Positions 1-11,793 of a stretch of 64,000 nucleotides of DNA are shown piece after piece (the first letter of the stretch is position 1; every line of letters starts with the position of its first letter). This stretch comes from Trichosporon coremiiforme (taxonomy: Eukaryota; Basidiomycota; Tremellomycetes; Trichosporonales; Trichosporonaceae), in the NCBI GenBank assembly GCA_039545355.1, contig BCJJ01000039.1:1-64000 (forward strand), read 5' to 3'. Made by a program: the position numbers and the translations under genes. The notes under the pieces are model-generated. The model was given only the letters and a program-made list of their open reading frames with translations, did no database searches and was not told where the DNA came from.

Positions 1-30
1 CAGCACAGCCAGCACAGCCAGCACAGCCAG
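1..30. repeat. 9-bp tandem repeat, three copies
   Basis: The unit CAGCACAGC is repeated three times and followed by CAG. The array may continue beyond the left edge of the window. Related 9-bp arrays occur at 19741-19767 and 21135-21170. Confidence 0.8.
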
Positions 31-1196
31 AACGGCCAGAGCGGCACAGCCCTTGCAAGGTCTGTCACCAGTCAGTATGCGTGCCGCCTAACATTAGCAA
101 GGACCCACAATCCGGCATCCCAGTGGCCGACGCCGAACATGCCAGGCACCATTCGCTCGATCACGGTCCCGCGAGTCCGCGCTTCCTTTGGCTTGCATCT
201 TGCTCAGCATGCTCAGCACTCCAGAGCATTCCGGGAATGTCAGAAAATGTCTTGTCTCCCTGTATATCCTGTAATCCTGTAATCCTGTATTGTACGGTGT
301 CAAGGACTCGAATACTCAAGGTGACATGGTATGGTCTGGACCGTTGGATCGTCTGGACACTGTGTCACCGGCCGATCGCGGCCGATGCCTCACTCCGCGC
401 ACTCCGTCCACGCACCCAGAGTACCCAGACGCCGAGGACGGAATGACGGTTGCTGCGAGGGACAGCGGGCGGCGCCACTGCCTGCGCGCCTGCGCCTGAC
501 TCCTCCGCCGCCTGAAGGATGATGGGGCAGATTGCCCGCAGTACACGACGAACGCCCGCTCAACGCCCATGCAGACATACTGACCCAGGGGACGCCCGCA
601 GGGCGCACAGATCTTCATCACCCCTCGCGTACCCTCGCCTCGCTCGAAGATCTGTGCACATCCTTCCCCTCCCTGTGAGCCGTATGAGCCAACAGACGAG
701 CGACGACAGCAACGACGAGCGCCTGTTGACAGCGCACGAAGGAGCAGAGACCAGGAGAGCTGGGAGAGCTGGGAGAGGCGGCAGAGGCGAGCGACTCGCC
801 TCGCACCGCACCGCTCGGACCGCCTACCCCGGGTCCCTATTTGCTTGTGGCCAATCCGATGGACCGCCGAAGCCCAATGCCAAGAGCAGAAGTCAGCTTG
901 CACCTAGGTCAGCTCCCTACTGCTGAGATCCAACTCCCTCGTGCTCGCGTCGTTGGCGCGACGCTCATACACGTTGTGACATTATAGCCCTGCGGCATGC
1001 ATGGCGTATGCAGATAAGCCCGAGTGTATCCCGAAATAAAAGAAGCAGAGAGAGGAGAGAGAGAAGGCAAAGATCTAGGTCACACAGCGGGGGAAAGACA
1101 TGAGGGGGACGTTTTGGCGTGATGAGATGATTGATTGATGGAGTTGGATTTGGTTTTGCTGGCGGGGTGGGTTACAAAGAGTAGGAGGAAAACAGT
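1..1196. other. intergenic, no gene recognised
   Basis: I see no convincing gene here. Short open frames exist on both strands but resemble no family and have no credible splice structure. The first 30 bases are a 9-bp tandem repeat, and further CTGGGAGAG-type repeats occur near 755-780. The stretch at 1020-1196 lies just after the Ras stop codon and is probably its 3' untranslated region. Confidence 0.5.
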
Positions 1197-2508
1197 TTAC
1201 AGGACAACACACTTCTTGTGCCTCTTCGACTTGGTCGGGGGGTGGCCGTGTCCCTGCTGGCCGTGGGCGTACTCGGGCCCGCTCTTTGCGACCTTGATTT
1301 GCCGGACGAGCGCCTTGAAGGCCGCCTCGACGTTTTGGTTCAGTCGTGCTGACGTCTCGAAGAACTCGCACCCCAGGTTCATCGCCAGAAGGCGCCCCTC
1401 CTCCGTCGACACCTCGCGGTCGTTGTACTGGTCCCGCTTGTTGCCCACAATCACGATCGGCGTCCGTGTCGTGTGCTGCCCGTTGGGGTGGCCGTGCGGG
1501 TATCCTGCGCTGTCTGTCGCGTTGTACGACGCCTCGTCCTTGACCAGCAGAACGCGCTCCAAAATCTTCTCCACGCGGTCAAACGTTGATCGCGACGCTA
1601 TCGAGTAGACGACCAGGAAGCCTTCTCCATCACTGGGAGGTTAGTTCAACGTTCCGCGCGGTAGCGCGGGGCGTTGTACGCTTACTGGTCTGGCAGCCTA
1701 GCGTAACACACCCGCGGTCCCTTCACTCACCGGATCCACTGATCCCGCAACGCCGTGTACTCCTCTGAGGGGGCGTCAGTCAGGTTCTTTCGATCGACGC
1801 CGCGTCCGCTGTCACGCTCCGTTAACAGCCCAGACCTAGGTTGTGATTCTAGCCCAAGCTTGATGTTTCCGCACAGCAGTGGCATCCGCACTCACCCTGT
1901 CCAGCCGTGTCGAGGACCTCGAGCAAGCACGGCTGGTCGTCGACGACCCACTGCTTCCTGTAGCAGTCCTCAATCGTGGGGTCGTACGTCTCGACGAAAG
2001 ACGACATGGTGAACTATTGGCGACAAGCGGACCGAAGCGAGAACCGAGCAGTGCGCCAGCGCCAGTGAAAGCAAACACGGTATGCGATCGGGCGAGATTA
2101 GCCGTTGCCGGATACCGAGCGAAGAGTGAGCAAGTTGAGCGGCGAGCACAGCGCCGAGGTGGAGGTGGACCACGGGAACCGAGACAGATCCATAATACAA
2201 GTTGCAAGACAGCCGGCGGGAAGCATAGCGAAGAAGAAGAAGGCGGATGTCAGCGTCTGCAGGCAGCAACAAAGGAGTGAGCCCGTGCCCGGCGCGCATC
2301 GAGACCAGACGACGGTCGATACGACGGGGCTGCTTCGCTTGGGCAGGGCTCGAAAAAAAAAAGGATCTACGCACCTGGACTGTCAAGGCGGTCTTGCCGA
2401 CACCACCGTCTCCAAGGACGGTGATCTTGAAAACCATCCGCGATGGCTGTGACTGAAGGGGGTCAGTGTCACGCGTGCCTCTGCGGTCGCTGCTGATCGA
2501 CATACCAT
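1197..2508 (-). CDS. RAS2: Ras2/RasB-type small GTPase
   Basis: Membrane-anchored Ras GTPase switching between GDP and GTP forms to signal growth and polarity. Model: complement of exons 2506-2508, 2375-2452, 1896-2013, 1731-1764 and 1197-1632, giving 222 residues with frame kept throughout. The first exon is only the ATG, followed at once by GTATGT; an alternative start is the internal ATG at 2437. Motifs: P-loop GDGGVGKT; effector region [14 protein letters not shown] with the catalytic Gln, followed by EEY across an intron; NKRD; ETSAR; and a C-terminal lysine-rich tail ending in CVVL, a CAAX box whose final Leu predicts geranylgeranylation. Asp rather than Ala after the first P-loop Gly and Trp in the RKQWVVDDQ stretch set it apart from Ras1. 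Opposite-strand C/T-rich sequence at 2580-3018 is probably its 5' leader and promoter. Confidence 0.93.
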
Positions 2509-4669
2509 TGTGACGCGGTGGGCGAGAGGGAGAGACGAGGGGAGTGGATGGGTCGTTCAAAGGAGGGTGGTGCAGCCGTGTCAGGGTAGAACGGGGTGAT
2601 AGTCGGCCGGGGAACGGAGCTGTGGAAGCTGAGTCGGGTCGGGTCGAGTCGTCGACTGCAGTTGGATGGAGTGAGGAGGTTGGTTAGGTGGTCGTTGATG
2701 GATGGAGGAATGGGACAAGATACGGTGGATACGGGTAGGGTGGTGGCTTAGGCTGTGGGTACGGGTGGAAGGGGTGGGTTGAACCGGAGAGGGGCCGCTA
2801 GGCAGGTGGAGGCGCACGAGTTGAGGTGAGCCTAGGTGCCAAAGCTGATCGAGGTTGGATTCGAGGGTGGGTGTCTCTGGTGGAAATAGTTGGGCGACAA
2901 GTAGCAAGTAGCAAGTGGATGGGAGGTGTGGTGAGGATAGAGAGTGAGAGTGAGTAGGAGTGAGAGTGTGTACAGTGGAGGATGTGCACGAAGGGTGAGA
3001 GGGAGGAGGTCGATGCAAGATGAGGGTGCGCTTTGAACTTGATGGTGAGTAGAGAGTCTAAGTGGGTGGGTGGTGGTGCAGGTGCTGGTGCAGAGCATGA
3101 GGGAGGGTCCCTTGAGCCTTGAGCATGGATCCTCACGTCCTCACCGTACAGCGCGTACGGCAGGTCGCCCTTACCGTCGTTTAGGGACCTCGTCCCCTCG
3201 CGCTTCCCTGGCCTGGCTGGCCTGGCTGGCTGGCCCCTTCGCAGTAGTACGCCAGCCCTGGCATCGACGATATTGCTTCCATTACGGCACGCCCAAACAT
3301 TGCCGCTTTCATCATCACACCACCACTCCTGCACTCTCATCTCTCCAGGGCCGAGACTCTCGACCACCTTGGCCTCGCTACTAAGCACCACTCACACCCA
3401 CGGCTGACGACGCACAGTATCCTGTTGCTCAACGCTCACAACCTACTGGATCACTAGAGGTTAGAGGTATGCGGGCGTATGGCGTCGTGTTGCGACTCCA
3501 CTCCGCTGGGCCTCTGAGCGTCTGACAGGCTCCGCTGGGATGGTGGGACCAAACGGGCGAACCGGGCGAAGCCATCCAAAGCCACTGAAGCGCCCAGCGG
3601 TTGTGCCCAGTAGTAGTGCCCAGCCAACCCAAGCCGGTCCCTGCGCACTGGCACCACCAGAAGAGAACCCCCTTCCCCCTATCCACACCCAGCTAACCAA
3701 CAGCAGTGATCGGCCATCCCCGCGGGGAGGAGGCAATTATGGATCGCAGCTGCCATTTTTGAGCAATCCATCTGGCCGTTACTCGCTTGCTTGTTCCCTG
3801 TCAGCGAGTGCTATTTGAGGACGTAGTCGAGACAAAAGTAGACTCGGCGGACTGGTGGAGTGTGTCTCTAGTAGCTGAAGCAGCAGAGCAGATGCAGCAG
3901 AGGGTCTGGCGGCCAGGCGACGGCAGATCTACGGCACGCACGGCACGGCGTGAGCTCGGCATACCAGCTCGGCATGCCTGAGTTCTGGCAGGTGACTGCT
4001 CCGTCGGAACGTATCTCGGCAGAACGCAGTAAATGCCCAGATCGCCTTCCGGACGGGGGCGACTCTTGGGTCTCACGTCCCTGTCGCAAAGAATCGAGCG
4101 AGCAGCAGATCAGCAGAACCAAGAAAGAATGGACCAGAGGGGGAACAGTCGTATCTCCGCTCCGCAACGGCCGCAACGGCGCGATCAGAGTTGGTTAATG
4201 AGCGGAGGAGGTCGCGGAGCGAGCCGGGGGGGGGGAGAGACGTCGCAATCGTGGCTCGTGGCGTTTTAGGCGTAGGCTCTGAAACAAGTTACGAGTTGGA
4301 CAGGTGTTCTGGGCCGTTGTACGTTGAACGGTGTGGGAGATCCAAGTCGTGCCAGGCCGAGTCAGGCCAGTGAGGTCGACCAGACAACAACATAAGCTCA
4401 AGCGCGTATGCATAGTGAGGCCCAGGCTGGGCGATCACTCATATCTCTCCGCATCTCGTTCTCAGCATAGAGGCACGACACCACCTGTCACGTGAATAGA
4501 TTTGCCATGTGGCACAAATGAGAGCGAGACGGGGAGCAAAAACATTCCCCGTGGGGAAGGTGATGTATCTGGTGACAGAATTTCTGTTTGGAACGTCATA
4601 ACAATTCGTCGGGCTTCCTTTACATTGCATACCCCTCATACACCTGCGCAAAGCTCAAGCCAAACAAGC
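2509..4669. other. divergent intergenic region between RAS2 and NAF1
   Basis: About 2.1 kb between the start codons of two divergent genes. The RAS2-proximal part (2580-3060) is strongly purine-rich on this strand, meaning C/T-rich on the RAS2 strand, as is typical of a fungal 5' leader. Short CTGG-rich repeats occur near 3205-3235. No coding region is recognised. Confidence 0.5.
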
Positions 4670-6577
4670 ATGAGCAACAGCGACAACGAGATCGACAACG
4701 CGCTCGGCGGCCAGTCCGCCGTCCCCTCCACTGCGTCGGCTGCTACGACTCCTGCCGCCTCAGGTGTGCCAGCCGACTTGGCCGCGATCCAGGCCATGGT
4801 CGACGCCGGCGTCGTCGTCGGTGCAGACCCCGAACCCTCCGTCCCAGCAGCCCAGAAGCGGGCAGAGATCGAAGCCGAGCTCGCCGCCCGGGGCCAGAAA
4901 CCCGTCGAACCCGAGCCCGACTCGGAATCTAGTTCTGAATTCGAGTCGTCTTCCGAGGAAGAGTCGGATGACGAGCCCGCCGACAAGAAGAAGCCGAAAC
5001 CCCTCACGAACGAGGAGCAGAAGGACCTCCGGGAGAAACTGGACAAGTTTTACGGATACGAGGTCATGAGCGATAGTGAGGAGGAGGAATTGGATGAGGA
5101 GGAGGACGCGGAACTCGCCATGATGGAGGCGATGGGACTCGATGACGATTCCGGCCCCGTTATGTCTGCGCACGAACAGCCCCTCCCGCCCGTCTCGGCG
5201 CCGCCTATTGCCCAGCTTCCGGCTGATATGCCGACTACGTGTGCCGGAGAGATTGTGTCTTGGATGAAGGACAAGGGGGTCGAGAACTGGCTCGCTAAGC
5301 AGGAGAAGGGACAGCAGGAGGGCGGGGAGAAGAAGGACGAGGAGATGGCCGAGGAGAAGCCTGGGGCTGAGGAGAAGCCTGCCGAGGCTGTCGAGCCTAC
5401 ACCCGTCGATGCCGAGACCAAGGCCGACGTCGAGATGAGCGACTCTGCCGACTCCACCGACCCCGCCGCCACCGACGATGCCACCGCCCCCTCCGAGGAG
5501 ACCAAGCCCGCCGAGACCAAGGGGAAATCTGAGCCCAAGTTCACCTCCTCTGGCACGTTGATCATCAAGGCCCTCCCTCTGCCGGGCTACCTCGAGTCCG
5601 GGTCCATCCTCGCGACATCCTCGGGTGCAGTCTTGGGCGTAGTGTATGACACGTTCGGCCCCCTGTCCCAGCCCTTCTACAACCTCCGTCTCCCTCCGCC
5701 TCCCTACGCCATCCCCCCCATCTCGCCAGGCGACAAGGTCTTCGTGCCCGCGTCCGAGGAATATCGCTTTTTTGTGGACATGGCCGCAGTCCGGGACCCG
5801 CGGTTCAAGAGCGACGCGTCCAACGTGTACGACGAGGAGGTGGGCGAGGACGAGCGCGAGTGGAGCGACGACGAGAAGGAGGCCGAGGCGAAGCGGCTGA
5901 AGAAAGCCAAGCGCAAGGCGAAGCGTGGTGGTGCGACTGCCTCGGACGGACGGCCGGTCGCTGAGTTGCCCTCGCATCTCCCGCCACGACCAGGGGGTCT
6001 CCCCGTTTACGACGACGAGACGCCCTCCGGCGCGCCGGGCGGTCAGCGTGATCGTGGCCAGGGCCGGGAGCGAGGCGGAAGGGGTGGACGAGGAGGACGA
6101 GGAAGGGGCCAGGGCCGGCCCATGGGTGGCCGTGAGGGACAGCAGCAGCAGTTCCCGGGCTTCACGAACAATCCCCAGGGATACCCCAACATGCCCTACG
6201 CGCCTGCGGGGTACAATCCCATGCAGCCTGCGTACGGCATGAACCCGATGATGGGCATGCCGATGGGCATGGGCGGTATGCAGGGGATGGGCGGGATGCA
6301 GGCCATGCCGATGAACATGGGCGGGATGCAGGCCATGCCGATGAACATGGGCGGCATGGGCGCAATGGGGGGCATGGGCGGGTTCTACGGAGGCCAGTAC
6401 CCTCAGCAAGGATACCCGCAGGGCCAGCAGGGAGGATATGGTGCCCAGCAGCCCCAGCAGCAGCAGCAGGGAGGACAGCAGGGCCAGGCGCCCGCGATCA
6501 ACCCGAGGTTCGCGCAGCAGTACGGATTCTGGCCCGGCCAGGGAGGGCAGGGCGAGCAGCCTCCGTACTCTGAGTAA
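4670..6577 (+). CDS. NAF1: H/ACA ribonucleoprotein assembly factor Naf1
   Basis: Nuclear assembly factor that holds the place of Gar1 during maturation of H/ACA snoRNPs, which guide pseudouridylation. Single exon, 635 residues from the ATG at 4670; an in-frame upstream start at 4502 lacks support. The acidic Ser/Glu-rich N-terminal half is followed by the Gar1/Naf1 beta-barrel core around residues 285-375: SGTLIIKALPLPGYLESGS, then VVYDTFGPLSQPFYNLRL, then SPGDKVFVPASEEYRFF. After it comes the family signature DASNVYDEEVGEDEREWSDD. The tail holds a Lys/Arg run, an RGG box (GGRGGRGGRGRG) and a Met/Gly/Gln-rich low-complexity end with a 30-bp tandem duplication. It converges with RRP5, another pre-ribosomal gene, with 174 bp between the stops. 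Confidence 0.92.
   Translation: MSNSDNEIDNALGGQSAVPSTASAATTPAASGVPADLAAIQAMVDAGVVVGADPEPSVPAAQKRAEIEAELAARGQKPVEPEPDSESSSEFESSSEEESDDEPADKKKPKPLTNEEQKDLREKLDKFYGYEVMSDSEEEELDEEEDAELAMMEAMGLDDDSGPVMSAHEQPLPPVSAPPIAQLPADMPTTCAGEIVSWMKDKGVENWLAKQEKGQQEGGEKKDEEMAEEKPGAEEKPAEAVEPTPVDAETKADVEMSDSADSTDPAATDDATAPSEETKPAETKGKSEPKFTSSGTLIIKALPLPGYLESGSILATSSGAVLGVVYDTFGPLSQPFYNLRLPPPPYAIPPISPGDKVFVPASEEYRFFVDMAAVRDPRFKSDASNVYDEEVGEDEREWSDDEKEAEAKRLKKAKRKAKRGGATASDGRPVAELPSHLPPRPGGLPVYDDETPSGAPGGQRDRGQGRERGGRGGRGGRGRGQGRPMGGREGQQQQFPGFTNNPQGYPNMPYAPAGYNPMQPAYGMNPMMGMPMGMGGMQGMGGMQAMPMNMGGMQAMPMNMGGMGAMGGMGGFYGGQYPQQGYPQGQQGGYGAQQPQQQQQGGQQGQAPAINPRFAQQYGFWPGQGGQGEQPPYSE
6291..6350 (+). repeat. 30-bp in-frame tandem duplication in the NAF1 tail
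   Basis: Two perfect adjacent 30-bp copies, 6291-6320 and 6321-6350, each encoding GMQAMPMNMG. They sit in the Met/Gly-rich C-terminal tail and keep the frame, so copy number could vary between strains without breaking the gene. Confidence 0.85.
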
Positions 6578-6751
6578 CCACTTCCTCTTGACATCTTGAA
6601 CCCCTCTTGCAATTCTCGTAGACCCCGATGCCTCATGTATTTGTATCCGGTGCAATGCATTGAATCAATGAAAACTAAATGAGATCTAAAACAGTCACGA
6701 CCTCGGGTCGTTTTTTGGGGGTACGTCTACAGTCTACTCATCTCTACTCGC

Positions 6752-9700
6752 CTACTCCTCGTCACTGTCCTCCTCGGACTCCTCGTCCGAGTCACCCTCA
6801 GCAGGCGCAGTGTGCGCGGCAACCCACTCCCTCGCCTTCTCCTTGGCATTGTCCTGCCCCTTCTTATCTCCAATCTTGTTCTCAACAGCGAGCCACTTCT
6901 TGAAGATGAACTTGGCGCGCTTCATCGTCAACTTGCGCTCGAGGGCGTTCTGGATCAGCGTACGCGCCGCAGCAATGTCGCCCAGCTTGGCCAGCTGGTC
7001 GACGTAGACGTTCCACACGTCCAGGCGCTTCGGGTAGCGGCTGACGAGCTGCTCGAACAGCGTCTTGGCGCGCTCGGCCTGCCCGTATTTCAGCTCTTGG
7101 AGGGCGAACTGCTCCAGCATCTGCACGTGCTTCGCCTTGTCGAGGGACTGGAGGGCGCGGGAGAGGAGTGCGCGAGCGCCCTCGACGTCTCCGCGACGGA
7201 AGGAGGCTTCGGACGCCTTGAGCCACGACTGGGGGTAGGCAGAGTACTTCTTCAGGAGACGCTTGAACACGTCGTCGAGCACCTCGGGCGTGTCCTTGCC
7301 AGCCTGCACAAGCGCGTCGACGTAGCGCATGTACACCTCGCGCGCATCGTTGTACTGCGCCGCCTGCTTCAGGACCTTCTCGGTCGACTCCGGGGTGCCA
7401 AAGCCGAGCTCGAGGTTGACGAGCGCCATCCACACGTTCAGCTTCTCGGCCTCCTCGCGGAAGGCGATGCGCTCCAGCGCCTGCTTTCCGATAGAGCGCG
7501 CCTTCTCGATCTCGTGGAGCTGCAGCTGGAAGGACATGTACTGGATCCAGAGGAAGGAGGAGTTGGGCGACGCGAGGAGCGCACGCTCGTAGTCGCTCGC
7601 GGACTGCGGGAGGCCACTCGCCTCGGCCGCAGTCAGGTCCGTCTTCTTCTTCGACTTCTTGGGAGCAGACTCCTCCTCGTCGTCAGAGTCAGAGTCAGAG
7701 TCGGAGGACTCGGCCGCGTTGCCGTTCCAGTCGAAGCCAGAGAGGGAGAGGGCGGTCGAGCCACCGGCGGTCGAGACACGCTTCTGGGCACCGGGAGTGT
7801 CCTCGGTGGGCGCAGTGTCGATCTCCTCCTCGTCCTCGGAGGGCTGCTCGTCGTCGTCGTCCTCGGCCTCAGACTCCTCCTCGTCGTCGGAAGGCATTTC
7901 GGCATCGGCAGAGTAGAGCTTGAGCATGTCGGGGGACTCGTCGTCGCTGTCACCGAGCAGCTTGGGCATGACGAAGGACTCGTCCTGCTCCATGGACTCG
8001 TCCTCCTCCTCCCCGTCCTCCTCCCCCTCGTCCTCCTCATCCTCGTCCTCCTCATCACCAGACTCCTCCTTGTCCCCAAAGTCGTCCGAGAAGTGGCTAG
8101 CCTTGATGGAGAAGTTGATCTTGCCCTTCTCCTTGTCAATGGAGGTGATGACGGCACGAACGTGGTCCTTCTCACGGAATCCCTTCAGGGCCTGGCTGAC
8201 ATCCTGCTTCTTGTTGTCCGAGATCTCGCTGCGGTGGCACAGTCCGCTGACGTCGCTTCCATCGATGCGGAGGAAGAGACCAAAGGTCTCAACGCGCTTT
8301 ACGGTTGCCTCGACCTTCTGGCCCTCCTTGAAGTCGGAGATTGTGAGCTTGATCTCGGCCGCCTTGCGCGGCTTGGTGCGCAGCGACATCTCGACCCGGT
8401 CGTCGCCGACGGAAAGCACCTTGCCCGACACAACGTCGCCGACAGCGAAACGCGCCTTCCAGTCCTTGACGAAGTCGTCGAAGAGCTCCTTGATCATGAC
8501 GCGGGCGGTGACAGAGCGACCAAGCGCAACGAAGAGACCGTTGGGAGCCACGTTCTTGACGATACCCCGCACGGCCTGGCCAGCCTTCAGGTCCGACGTG
8601 CTGTTGATCTCGGCGTCGACGACGGCAGGCGCAGAGTCGGGCTGGACACGCGACTTGCGCGTCGAGAGGTCGATGGCGCGGCTCTCCGCGTCGACCTTGA
8701 GGACGCAGCAGAGCACGTCGTCGTCGATCTTGAGGCCGGCGGCGGAGAGGTCATCAGAAGCGTCCGTGGGGGCGACACGGCCGCGGATCTTCTTGCCGAG
8801 ACGCACCATTGCACCCTGCGGCGTCTTGCTGATGACACGGCCGGGGAGGACGTCGCCGACAACGATCGCGTCAAAGTTACGGGCAGGGGTGGAGATGCCG
8901 GTGGGAATACCCTTCTTGGCACGCTTGTTGGCGACAATGATGAGGCCGCTCGTAGAGTTCTTCGACACGACGACGAGGTCCTCGAGCTTCTCGCCGACCT
9001 TGAGCGACTTGCGGAGCTCGTCGACACCCATGCCGCGGTGGTTGGAAAGGTTGGCGAGGGAGAGAAGAGCAGTGAGCTGCGAAGGGAGGAGGGTGACGAC
9101 GACCTGCTCGGCGTGGATTTGGGCGACGATACCGGCAACGTCGGAGCCGACCTCGAGCTTCTCGGCCGCGACGGCGGTGGGGAGCGCCTGGCGGACGGAA
9201 GCGACGAGCTTCTGGGAGACTTCGTCGACATCGGTGATGCGGACGTTGACAGCCTTGCCGACGAAGAAGACGTCGTTCAGGTTGGCGACGTAGTTGGTGC
9301 TGGCCTCGGACTGGGGGACGAACGCACGGAGGCCACCAAAGAGGTCTACAATGCAGCCCTTGTCGAGGATCTTGGACACGACCGCGGGGGTGATCTCACC
9401 AGCCGTAACGTCGGCGAAGCCGCCGGGCGTGGGGAGGTCGGACTCGACGAGCGACTTCTTCAGCGTGAGGACGACACGGTTACGAGCCGGCTCGATGGCG
9501 AAGACACGAGCCTTGACCGAGGCACCGACCTTGAAGCGCTTCTCGGGGTGCTTGAGGCGGATGTCGGCGTAGTGCAGCGGCCAGACGACACCGTCCACGT
9601 TGCCCTGCACGTTGACGAAGAGTCCCTTGTCAGACAGCTTGCGCACGGTACCCTTGAGCACCTGGCCGACGGTGAGCTCGCCGACCTGCATGAAAACCTG

Positions 9701-11274
9701 GTTCAGGACCTTCTCCTCGAAGGAGAGGAGCATGACACCATCCAGGGGCGAGTGGCCGATGACACGCGCACGGTGGTACGTGCCGACCTTGAACTGGCCG
9801 GTCGAGTTGGAGAGCGTCGGGACGCGCTCGTCGGACAGGTGGGAGATGTGCGTGAAACCCTCGAGGCCGTCGTCGGTGCGGCACACGACTCCCCAGTCGG
9901 GGATGACGCGGATGATCTTGACACTCGGCAGCGTCTTGCCAACGGGGATAGCGACCTCGAGGGGCGTCTTGCCGTCGGCGGCAACGGGGGAGGCGAGATT
10001 GAAGATGTGCGGCAGAGCCGAGAGAGCGAATCGCCGCTCAGACGACGCAACAGTGTCGTAAAGGATACGCGCCTTGATCTTCTTGCCGATGTTGAAGCGG
10101 TCCTCGATGTCGTCCTCGCCGAGGCCGAGGTGAGCAATGTCGATGGTTCCGTCGTAGAAGCCGCAGATCTTGACGTTGAGACCGGAGGGGACCACAGCAG
10201 TGACGAGACACGAAGCGAGCTGTCCGGGAAGTAGCGAGCCAATGTTGGACACCTCGGTGAGGCTGCTGTGAATGAGCGTTTGGGGGTCGAGCGTGAGCTG
10301 GACAACGCGGCCGCCGGCCTTGACCTCGGAGACAACAGTGGGGATGAGCTGTCCAGGAATAAGGGCTCCTGGTAGTTAGCAACGATAAGCCAACGTAACT
10401 CACCACCAGCGTTCTTCTCGACCTCCTCGTTCGGGATGAAACCCTCGACTCCAGCAAGACCAGTGTCGGCGCTGAGACCGAGACCGACGCGGTATCCCTT
10501 GTCCTCGGCGCCGAGGACCTCTCCAACAATGCGGTATCCCTTCTCGATGTCCTGCTTGGCGACATCGAGGTTGATCTTCTCCGGAACGGCGGTCAACTCG
10601 ACACGGGCGGCGAGGCGAGTCGTCTCGGAAACAGGGTACTGGGCGATGAACGCCTGCGAGGCGGTCGGGAACGTGTTGATAACGCGGGCGGGGATGTACT
10701 GTCCCGGTCGGAAGATGTCGGTGAGCTCGGGGGCGCCGTCCTTCTCCTCGTCCTCCTCGTCCTCATCCTCGGACATGGCGTCGATGTCGGCGTTGAGCGC
10801 AGTCGTGAGCGTGTTCGAGACCTCGGTAATCGGGATGTGTCCGAGCAGGTTGTTCGGCATCGAGACGACGAGGTGCAGCGGCAGCACGGTGTGTACTCGA
10901 GCAAGCACCAATGTTCCGGGAACAAGACGCTTGTAGCTGAGCTCCTCGACACGGATAGTGTCCTTATCCCGCTCGGCCCTGGCAGCGTCGCTCTCGGCGG
11001 TCGCCTTCTCCTTGCGCGCCTTCTGCATCTGTCTCGTACTGAGCTTCTTCTTCTTGAGGTTCTTGCCCATCTCGGCATCGGCCTGTCGGGCACCCTCGGC
11101 GCGGGTCTGCTTGACCTCGAGGGCGCTCAGCGAAGTGCCGCCGCCACGGGGAAAGTCGACCTCCTCGCTCTGGAGGGCCGAAGTGAAGGCGGGTGCGGGG
11201 CGAGCCTCCGTTCTCGGCTTCTTGGCTGCCGGGGAGTCGCTCCCCGGCTGCTGGCGTTTCTTGCTTGGCGCCAT
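6752..11274 (-). CDS. RRP5: rRNA biogenesis protein Rrp5
   Basis: Large nucleolar RNA-binding protein needed for cleavages at sites A0-A3, so acting in both small- and large-subunit processing. Model: complement of 10404-11274 and 6752-10368, 1,495 residues, separated by a 35-nt intron with GTGAGT donor and GCTAAC branch site. Without the splice the downstream S1 frame is lost. N-terminal Lys-rich basic region, then a long series of S1 RNA-binding domains (for example LLPGQLASCLVTAVVPSGL, and LKAGQAVRGIVKNVAPNGL). An acidic Asp/Glu block follows near residues 1050-1150, and then C-terminal HAT/TPR-like helical repeats from about residue 1220 (ASDYERALLASPNSSFLWIQ). Length is in the range of fungal Rrp5. 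Its start faces SGF11 across a 519-bp divergent promoter. Confidence 0.95.
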
Positions 11275-11793
11275 GGGGGATGTTGTTTGTGATGGGAGCT
11301 AGGTGCAATGTTGATGCCGTCCTGAAGGCGGTCGCCGGTCCCAGCAAAATTCTGGCTTCCCTCGAGGTGGAGGTCGCATGGCCGGCTCCTCTGAAATTTA
11401 ACGGGAGGGGTCAGTTAAGGATGACGACAGTCGGCTGATAACTGGAAGGCCACGTGTTGGGAGATTGTCTATGCCGGATCAGACCCTGAGGTCCTGTCCT
11501 TGTCCTCGGCGTTGAGCGCGGTCCGGTAGTAGCTTCTCCTCGATCAAGCATCATCCGGCGACGATTACCTCGTGTGTAACCTTCTCAACCCCATCCAGCT
11601 CATCTACGACCGTCATCGGCGCGAGGATACCCACCAGAGGCGACATCCACAGCCTCCTCCCCTTCCATTCGACTTCCTTGGCCGGGATCACGAGCTGATC
11701 TCGTCGGTTCCTCCTGCCTTCCCTCATCAATAACTCCGCGTCCTCCTTCCTGTGCATCGACGAGCTCTAGAGCCTGTTTTTACAACTTAAACC
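11275..11793. promoter_or_regulatory. divergent promoter between RRP5 and SGF11
   Basis: 519 bp separate the two start codons. No TATA box is obvious. A small open frame at 11551-11757 on the minus strand resembles nothing and is treated as chance. Confidence 0.5.

Noticed and set aside
4760..6655. A 631-codon minus-strand open frame opposite NAF1
   Set aside because: Composition is His/Arg/Leu-rich mirror text of the NAF1 coding strand, and NAF1 has clear family motifs.
6812..10234. A 1,140-codon open frame on the plus strand opposite RRP5
   Set aside because: It is Leu/Asp/Val/Gly-rich with no domain, and is a by-product of strong GC bias at third positions of RRP5 on the other strand.
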